This document shows positions 58,360-64,000 of a stretch of DNA of 64,000 nucleotides, piece by piece. Location: the NCBI RefSeq assembly GCF_030159895.1, contig NZ_BSNI01000002.1:1576306-1640305 (forward strand). The letters are read 5' to 3'. The translations under genes were made by a program, and so were the position numbers. How positions within the stretch are numbered: the first letter of the stretch is position 1; each line of letters opens with the position of its first letter. Origin of the DNA: Maritalea porphyrae (GTDB lineage Bacteria > Pseudomonadota > Alphaproteobacteria > Rhizobiales > Devosiaceae). The notes beneath the pieces are model-generated. The model was not told the origin of the DNA. It was given only the letters and a program-made list of their open reading frames with translations, and did no database searches.

Positions 58360-58390
58360 GAAAATTCAGACTTTATAAGGCAGCGCCGAA

Positions 58391-58972
58391 CTATTTCAAT
58401 TCGTCTGCGCTTTTGATCACTTTGCCCAATAGGCCATACGCCAACGCTTCGTCTGTGTTCATCCAGAAGTCACGCTTTGTGTCTTCAGCAATCTTGTCCG
58501 CTGTTTGGCCAGTTGCTTCAGCAAACAGCTCTTCAAAACGACGACGCATTTGCTTGATTTGATCGGCTTGGATTTGGATGTCAGAAACCTGTCCGCCAAC
58601 GCCACCAGAAGGTTGGTGCATCAAGAAACGCGTGTTTGGTAGGCACAAGCGGTTTGCTTTTTGCGCACCGATAAAGATCAAAGCGCCAGCGCTGGCAACC
58701 CAGCCAGAACCAATGGTGCGAACGGTAGGTTTGATGAACTTGATCACGTCATGCACCATGTCACCACTTTCCACGTGGCCACCTGGCGACGAAATAAACA
58801 CATTGATCGGATCATCATTGTCTTCGGCGAGGGCCAACAAACGTGATGTCGCTTCGCGCGCCAACTTGTCGTTGATCTCGCCGGTAATCAGGACGGTACG
58901 GCTTTTAAAAAGCAGCTTTTCAACCGATGCGTTGTCCTGCTCGTCCTTCGCTTTATCTTTTTCTTCAGCCAT
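58391..58972 (-). CDS. clpP: ClpP-family serine protease subunit (paralogue)
   Basis: 193 aa with the complete triad: Ser94 in GWVASAGALIF, His119 in RFLMHQPSGG and Asp168 in DTKRDFWMN. The sequence motifs (SSPGGHVESGDMVHDVIKF) are ClpP-like, but the N-terminus (MAEEKDKAKDEQDNAS) is charged and differs from housekeeping ClpP. No clpX or tig is adjacent. Probably the accessory ClpP copy common in alphaproteobacteria; it may be inactive in peptide entry without its partner. Confidence 0.88.
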   Translation of the reverse strand: MAEEKDKAKDEQDNASVEKLLFKSRTVLITGEINDKLAREATSRLLALAEDNDDPINVFISSPGGHVESGDMVHDVIKFIKPTVRTIGSGWVASAGALIFIGAQKANRLCLPNTRFLMHQPSGGVGGQVSDIQIQADQIKQMRRRFEELFAEATGQTADKIAEDTKRDFWMNTDEALAYGLLGKVIKSADELK

Positions 58973-59265
58973 AATGTTTCATCCCATATTCAGCTTCGCG
59001 CCCAAGGTGCGCTTGTGTTCTGCTTGATTTACATGGCCGCAAATCAAACGCAATGCAATTTGTATCGGACAGTTTATGATTCGCCTAAACTTATCGTAAA
59101 TCGCCGTCACTGCCTCACTTAGGATGCGACCAACAAAGCTTCAAGGCAATTGATTGTGATCAGCTCATGTGTTGATGCGGTTTTTGCGATTGCATTTCAC
59201 TTTTTGTCATGATCGAATGCACAAAAATTGGTTGCACCAATTGCAACAAATGTCAGGGGAATACT

Positions 59266-60438
59266 ATGCCGATTATCAACCGCATCGCAGAATATCATGA
59301 TGAATTGACCGAAATCCGTCGCGATATTCACGCACACCCAGAATTGGGATTTGAAGAACACCGCACTTCCGCGCTGGTGGCCGAAAAGCTCAAAGAGTTT
59401 GGCGTCGATGAGATTGTAACCGGGATTGGTCGCACGGGTGTTGTGGGCGTAATCAAGGGCAAAACCAACAAGTCTGGCCGGGTTATTGGTCTGCGTGCAG
59501 ATATGGATGCGTTGCCGATTGAAGAAGCGCAACCCCATGAGCACAAATCCACAAACCCGGGCGTTATGCATGCTTGCGGCCATGATGGGCACACAACTAT
59601 TTTGCTTGGAACCGCTAAATACTTGGCCGAGACTCGCAATTTTGATGGCACTGCAATCATGATTTTCCAACCCGCCGAAGAAGGCGGCGGGGGCGGTAAT
59701 GAGATGGTCAAAGATGGTCTGATGGACCGTTTTGGCATCCAAGAAGTCTATGGCCTGCACAACGCGCCGGGCAGGGCGGTTGGGCACTTCGCCACAAGGC
59801 CTGGCTCTTTGATGGCTGCGGCTGACACGTTTTATATCGACATTGTGGGTAAAGGCTCTCACGCGGCGCGCCCACATTCAGGCATTGACCCGATCATCAT
59901 CGGTACGGACCTGGTGCAAGCATTTCAAAAAATCGCATCACGCAACACTGACCCGCTCAAATCTGTGGTCGTATCAGTCACTACATTTCACGCTGGCGAC
60001 ACAGACAATGTGATCCCGCATACGGCGAATATCTCTGGCACCGTGCGCACGCTGGACGAAGACGTGCGCGATTTGGCGCAAGAACGGATCGAGCAAATTT
60101 GCAAATCAGTTGGTGAAATGCATGGCGCTGAAATAACCTGCAAATATAACCGCGAATATCCAGTGACCGTGAACAATGCCGAACGCGCGGCATTTGCTGT
60201 TGATGTGGCCAAGCAGATTGTGGGCGAAGATAAAGTCGTTGATGACACCGATCCAGTGATGGGCGCAGAGGACTTTTCGTTCATGCTCAATGCGCGCCCG
60301 GGTGCTTACATTTTCCTTGGGCAAGGCGATACTGCAGGCGTGCATCACCCTGATTATGATTTCAATGATGAAATCATCCCAACCGGTTGCTCCTATATGG
60401 TCAAACTGGTTGAGACAGGGATGCCTGCGCAAGGCTAA
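59266..60438 (+). CDS. M20-family amidohydrolase (hippurate hydrolase-like)
   Basis: 390 aa from ATG 59266 (AGGGGA upstream); an ATG at 59209 would add a Cys-rich lead of 19 residues that is not family-like. Motifs: LTEIRRDIHAHPELGFEEHRTS, LRADMDALPIEE, MHACGHDGHTT (metal Cys/His), FQPAEEGGGGG (Glu) and MGAEDFSFML. Cleaves N-acylated amino acids such as hippurate or indole-acetyl conjugates in characterised members. Confidence 0.93.
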   Translation: MPIINRIAEYHDELTEIRRDIHAHPELGFEEHRTSALVAEKLKEFGVDEIVTGIGRTGVVGVIKGKTNKSGRVIGLRADMDALPIEEAQPHEHKSTNPGVMHACGHDGHTTILLGTAKYLAETRNFDGTAIMIFQPAEEGGGGGNEMVKDGLMDRFGIQEVYGLHNAPGRAVGHFATRPGSLMAAADTFYIDIVGKGSHAARPHSGIDPIIIGTDLVQAFQKIASRNTDPLKSVVVSVTTFHAGDTDNVIPHTANISGTVRTLDEDVRDLAQERIEQICKSVGEMHGAEITCKYNREYPVTVNNAERAAFAVDVAKQIVGEDKVVDDTDPVMGAEDFSFMLNARPGAYIFLGQGDTAGVHHPDYDFNDEIIPTGCSYMVKLVETGMPAQG

Positions 60439-60456
60439 GACTTCCAGTCACGATGG

Positions 60457-61170
60457 CTAGATCGAGATCAAGCCCTTCGAAATCGCAATGGCGAGGGCTT
60501 GTTCTCTCGTTTGCGCACCCAGTTTGGTGCGCGCATTTTTGAGATGAAAATCAACCGTAACTGCGGCCAAGCCCATTCGGTGCGCGATTTGTTGACCGCG
60601 CAATCCGGCGGCGAGCCAACACATTGCTTCTTGCTCTCGTGCAGTCAAAGCCTCAGTGGGTGATGCAGCGTTTGCGCTGCCAATTGCAGTATGCGCAAAC
60701 ATGGCAGCAAGTTGCAGGGTGTCGCCATGTTGCTGCATTGTCGCTTCAACGTCTTTTGCAGGCATTTCGCTCAACAGGTTCCAGCCGCCGGCGCCGTTCG
60801 GGCCCAATAGACGAAATGGCGAAGCAAATCCGGCGATATAGCCGGTTTCACCAGCCTCATTGATCAACTGCTTTTGATCTCTTCGCAGATAATTATAGCG
60901 ATGAAGGAAGGCCGAACCCGTCAAGGTTGTCTGGTTTGTGGCGCAGCAAAGCGTCAGGAAAGGATCGATTTTCTCATATTGTTGTTCAACATAATGATCG
61001 AGCCAATCCGAAGGCAAATTAGAAAGCAGATAGACACCCTTTGCCGTGGCATCCAAATAGATCAATCCGTCAAAACCAAACTGTGCAAAAAAGGTCTGGC
61101 AATCCTGCCAAATTTGCGTGCGAGTTTTGGCGCGAAACAGGTCTTGGGCAAATTCTAAACTGGACGGCAT
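60457..61170 (-). CDS. LuxR-family regulator with autoinducer-binding domain (solo)
   Basis: 237 aa. The N-terminal autoinducer-binding domain has WLDHYVEQQYEKIDPFL (conserved Trp/Tyr/Asp-Pro contacts). The C-terminal LuxR helix-turn-helix is LTAREQEAMCWLAAGLRGQQIAHRMGLAAVTVDFHLKNARTKLGAQTREQALAIAI. No LuxI-type synthase is in the window, so it is a solo or pairs with a distant synthase. The residue positions around CATNQTTLTGSAF look degenerate, so the ligand may not be an acyl-homoserine lactone. Confidence 0.87.
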   Translation of the reverse strand: MPSSLEFAQDLFRAKTRTQIWQDCQTFFAQFGFDGLIYLDATAKGVYLLSNLPSDWLDHYVEQQYEKIDPFLTLCCATNQTTLTGSAFLHRYNYLRRDQKQLINEAGETGYIAGFASPFRLLGPNGAGGWNLLSEMPAKDVEATMQQHGDTLQLAAMFAHTAIGSANAASPTEALTAREQEAMCWLAAGLRGQQIAHRMGLAAVTVDFHLKNARTKLGAQTREQALAIAISKGLISI

Positions 61171-61341
61171 AGGCGGTTGGCGCTCCCTCTACGCCTTTTC
61201 AGTTGATCTGTTAACATACTCAATCACCTACGAAAATCCATAGCTAGATTTCTGATGATGTGGTGCTACTTGTTTGGTTCTGAACGGGCGGCCGCAATTT
61301 GAGGTCGTTCCCAAAGGCAAATTGTTACAAGGTGTATCCAA

Positions 61342-62169
61342 ATGAACCGACCCCTTATGATTGCCGCCTTAGCGATGCTCTCAAGCCCAGTAATGGCAGC
61401 ATCTGGCGACATTATTGTGGTGACCCGCGATGCAAATGGCGAACCCGTTTATGAGCAGAAGCAAATGAGCGTTGATGAAGCAAGAGTGCTGCTTGGCGAT
61501 GAATATGGCTTGCCCGATGGGGTCGTGCCCACGGCAGTTATATTGGAGGAAGGTGAACCCGCGCGTTTGACGAGCGAACCTTTGGCTGAGATCGAAAGGC
61601 TAATGGGCGGCGACGGAAAAGTTGAAGTGTTGGCGCCTGGCACGGATGGTGGCCGCAAAATCACGGCTGCAGATTTCACACAGAAGCCAGTAGTCAGCCT
61701 CGATGATATTCCTGAGGGTGTGCCGATCGAGCTCTTCGAAACCGGAGTGGCGTTCGCGCTGAAAGACGGCGTTTGGGTCTCGAAAATGACAGATCGCAAA
61801 ATTGCTGGTTGCCCGCCCGGTATGGATCAGATGGCATCGCGATTTAGCGAAAACCCGCTAAACAAGCACATCACATTCTCTTCCCCTTATGTGCCAACAG
61901 ATTTCTCAGCGGAATTCGCCAACTATGAATGGCGCAAGGTCGGAGAGCGTGGTTATGCCTCTGTAATCTATGAGTTTTCTAAAGCAAAAGCTGAAAACCA
62001 AGGCGTAAAGGCGACGGTTCGCTATGCGATGAGTGCCGTTAGCGAAACCCAAGTGAATAGCTGGGCTGAGGTCAAAGTGGAACTCCCCGCCGCGCTTGCT
62101 GCACTTGCAGGCATGGGTACAGAATGCAAAGCAACCGTACGCGGGCAGTTCCAGCGCACTGGCGACTAG
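61342..62169 (+). CDS. Secreted protein of unknown function
   Basis: 275 aa with a signal peptide (MNRPLMIAALAMLSSPVMA, cleavage near MAASGD). The mature protein is acidic, with MSVDEARVLLGDEYGLPDGVV, a mid region GTDGGRKITAADF and a C-terminal region with two cysteines (AGCPPG and TECKATV) that may form a disulfide. I do not recognise a domain. Divergent from the LuxR solo by 171 nt and so a possible target. Confidence 0.75.
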   Translation: MNRPLMIAALAMLSSPVMAASGDIIVVTRDANGEPVYEQKQMSVDEARVLLGDEYGLPDGVVPTAVILEEGEPARLTSEPLAEIERLMGGDGKVEVLAPGTDGGRKITAADFTQKPVVSLDDIPEGVPIELFETGVAFALKDGVWVSKMTDRKIAGCPPGMDQMASRFSENPLNKHITFSSPYVPTDFSAEFANYEWRKVGERGYASVIYEFSKAKAENQGVKATVRYAMSAVSETQVNSWAEVKVELPAALAALAGMGTECKATVRGQFQRTGD

Positions 62170-62172
62170 AGC

Positions 62173-62529
62173 TTAAGCAGAGGCACCATTCTTTGTGAAC
62201 ACGCTAATATCTAGTTCCAGTCCTGCGCCAAGCCAAATGCCTCTGTCGCGGTGATCTTCAAGGTTTTGTCCCGTTTGAGGATGAGCGAATACAACCAAGT
62301 CACCGCGATTGAGCGCCAACCAAGGTAGCAACTTGGCAAATTGTTCCTTCGTCGCGGTAAGCTGGCACGACCACATTGGGTGAGGTCCCACAGGTTGCTC
62401 GTGCATTCGACCCATTTCAACGCCAAAAAGATCAACCGCTTGATTGCAGAGTTGAGACGCAAAAGCTTGCGTCATGCTTCCATAGTAAATATGGGCGTGA
62501 TAATCGCGAATAATGTCGGTATTATACAT
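62173..62529 (-). CDS. DOPA 4,5-dioxygenase-family protein
   Basis: 118 aa: IIRDYHAHIYYGS at the start and VGPHPMWSCQLTA with DLVVFAHPQTG carry the conserved histidines of the family (extradiol cleavage of dihydroxyphenylalanine-like rings in plants and fungi). Bacterial members have no established substrate. It ends 3 nt from the convergent secreted protein gene. Confidence 0.85.
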   Translation of the reverse strand: MYNTDIIRDYHAHIYYGSMTQAFASQLCNQAVDLFGVEMGRMHEQPVGPHPMWSCQLTATKEQFAKLLPWLALNRGDLVVFAHPQTGQNLEDHRDRGIWLGAGLELDISVFTKNGASA

Positions 62530-62686
62530 ACAGGTGCCCCGAATGAGTTTGAAGAAAGCTGAAATAAAACAATAACATGATATCCTAGTCGAACCCTATT
62601 CGACTAAGTGCTGACGAACGACGCAAAACACAATGAATACGATTACATGATGGGCTTCAAAACGTTTTTGGTCAACCGTTTGGCGC

Positions 62687-63694
62687 TCAATTTCCAGTGA
62701 TCTCAATCGCGGCAAAATAGGTGTAAGTTTCACCCGGCTGTACAATAATGCTTGGGAGATCAGGAATGTTGACGGCATCGGAGTGCTTTTGCGGCTCCAA
62801 ACAAATCGCGGAGTTTGGTCCAAACAAGCGGCCCTTTGCACCGCTCGTTTCGACAGATTGGCTGTTGCCGTTGTAGGCCTGCAGGCACGGCTGGTCGGTC
62901 CATAGCTGCAAGGCAACACCGTTTGCTGCTTCAACCCGAGCAACAGGTTCAGCTTTGTCTCTGTTTTCGGGCAGAACATAAGCCATATCCATCCCATTTT
63001 GGTTCGGATCAGCCTGTTCAAAGCTGAATTTTTTGCGGAAATCAAAAATCGTGCCCGCAACAGTCGCGATCTCACCCGTTGGCAGCAACTCATCGTTGGT
63101 AGGCATGTACTGATCAGCATTCACCTGCATTTGGTGCTGCCAGATTGGTCCGCCTCCTAACAAGTTATAATAGTTATGTTGTGCAAAATTGATCGGGGTA
63201 GGGCGGTCTGTGGTTGCGCTAACTTCATATACTAGCCGCGCACCAGAAAGCGTCATGCGCATGGTGAAATCCACATTGCCGGGAAAACCCTCTTCGAGAT
63301 GGGGGGAGCGATAGCTTAGTTTCACGCTGGTATCTGTGGCTTCTTCGACCGTCCAATTGCGTTTGGAAAGTCCATTTACCCCGCCATGTAAGGTCAGGCC
63401 AGGTCCGTTTTCGCTGAGTTTGTACACTCCGCCATCTAGCTCAAATGCTGCACCTGATATCCGGTTGGCGACACGGCCAACAGTCGTGCCCATATAGTCT
63501 GGGTTTTGCATGTAATCGAACGGATCATCATAACCCAAAACCACATCAAGCGACCCCGTTGCTGTCGGAATGTTCCAGCTCTGAGTGATCCCGCCAAGCG
63601 ACAAAATGGCCACTTCAGCGAGGTCACTTTTTAGAATTATGCGCTGAAATGGTTTGCCATCAATCTCGCCCAAATGTTCAATTGTTGCGCTCAT
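62687..63694 (-). CDS. galM: Aldose 1-epimerase (galactose mutarotase)
   Basis: 335 aa from ATG 63694 (MSATIEHLGEIDGKPF). Motifs: TTVGRVANRISGAAFELDGGVYKL, INFAQHNYYNLLGGG (catalytic His), and the C-terminal ICLEPQKHSDAVN with the catalytic Glu. Interconverts alpha and beta anomers of hexoses; no sugar operon is adjacent. Confidence 0.92.
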   Translation of the reverse strand: MSATIEHLGEIDGKPFQRIILKSDLAEVAILSLGGITQSWNIPTATGSLDVVLGYDDPFDYMQNPDYMGTTVGRVANRISGAAFELDGGVYKLSENGPGLTLHGGVNGLSKRNWTVEEATDTSVKLSYRSPHLEEGFPGNVDFTMRMTLSGARLVYEVSATTDRPTPINFAQHNYYNLLGGGPIWQHQMQVNADQYMPTNDELLPTGEIATVAGTIFDFRKKFSFEQADPNQNGMDMAYVLPENRDKAEPVARVEAANGVALQLWTDQPCLQAYNGNSQSVETSGAKGRLFGPNSAICLEPQKHSDAVNIPDLPSIIVQPGETYTYFAAIEITGN

Positions 63695-63955
63695 TCTATT
63701 TCCCAATCTCGATAAATCCACCACGACTCCACAGCCACAATGGCGTGTGAATGTCGATGGGCACAAGGTCGGTTTTTGCCAATACGTCTTGCCAACGCTG
63801 AGCGACGAGTTGCGATGCTGCCGCTTTCAAATTCTACAAACACAAAAACAACATTGTGAATGTCGGTTCCGGGTTGCTAGCATACACTAACTATAAGATT
63901 CTTTGCGCGCATGACGTGCGGCACAAGTACTTTTTTGATTATCGTGGAGGCATTG

Positions 63956-64000
63956 ATGAAAACCAGAGCAGCAGTTGCATTTGAAGCCGGAAAGCCGCTT
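63956..64000 (+). CDS. adhC: Class III alcohol dehydrogenase / S-(hydroxymethyl)glutathione dehydrogenase (partial, 3' end outside window)
   Basis: Only the first 15 codons are visible (MKTRAAVAFEAGKPL), preceded by GTGGAGG 5 nt upstream. This opening is characteristic of glutathione-dependent formaldehyde dehydrogenases of proteobacteria. The call rests on the N-terminus only. The preceding 63695-63955 spacer shows no other gene. Confidence 0.72.
   Translation, partial: MKTRAAVAFEAGKPL

Noticed and set aside
62596-63120. 174-aa minus-strand frame
   Set aside because: Overlaps galM in another frame; galM has all catalytic motifs.

Overview
The window reads as a chromosomal segment of an alphaproteobacterium, most likely a marine or saprophytic member of the Hyphomicrobiales (Rhizobiales). 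The reasons are a RirA-type Rrf2 iron regulator, a perfect Irr-type iron control element, a BigR/Blh sulfide operon, a RutR-controlled reductive pyrimidine pathway, rhizobial-type intergenic palindromes and moderate GC content. The genus cannot be fixed from the sequence. Gene density is high. No rRNA, tRNA, CRISPR array, phage or insertion sequence was recognised.

Layout. 1-2.7 kb: two tandem MsbA-like ABC exporters, the first cut by the window edge. 2.7-5 kb: an ICMT-like membrane methyltransferase and panC-panB. 5-9.5 kb: a sulfide/persulfide cluster of BigR repressor, two YeeE/YedE halves, persulfide dioxygenase, DUF442 sulfurtransferase and SulP permease. 9.5-17 kb: mixed accessory genes (nitrilase, D-lyxose-type isomerase, orphan TRAP binding protein, histidine phosphatase, FNT channel, membrane GDPD), with one roughly 560-nt non-coding stretch. 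17-33 kb: the reductive pyrimidine pathway. PreT/PreA reduce uracil or thymine, HydA opens the ring, an AmaB-type amidohydrolase releases the beta-amino acid, a class III aminotransferase makes the semialdehyde and MmsA makes the acyl-CoA. A four-gene ABC importer sits in the same block. Two tandem RutR-like regulators lie in the middle, and RutR-type palindromes precede the aminotransferase and preT.

33-37 kb: peroxiredoxin, GntR/FCD regulator, a DUF2306-methyltransferase pair and a LysR regulator. 37-47.3 kb: a hydroxyproline-type catabolic cluster of amino-acid ABC importer, DHDPS-family deaminase, aldehyde dehydrogenase, FAD D-amino acid dehydrogenase, 4-hydroxyproline 2-epimerase, an enolase-superfamily enzyme and a second, active-site-altered proline racemase homologue. 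Repeated ATTGTATCCAAT-type operators are found at its promoters, and the GntR gene is a plausible reader of them. 47.3-52 kb: repeat elements, two tandem small membrane paralogues, rirA, nnrU, NUDIX hydrolase and a flippase. 52-55.5 kb: an Irr-box-preceded Fe-siderophore ABC operon ending in a DUF2218 gene. 55.5-64 kb: a PEP mutase/isocitrate lyase-family enzyme, azlCD divergent from an XRE-cupin regulator with shared operators, YciI, ClpP paralogue, M20 amidohydrolase, LuxR solo, a secreted protein of unknown function, a DOPA dioxygenase-like protein, galM and the first codons of a class III alcohol dehydrogenase.

The strongest candidate for undescribed biochemistry is the proline racemase homologue at 46306-47349. 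Both catalytic cysteines are replaced (Ser/Thr) and its start overlaps the stop of the enolase-superfamily gene.
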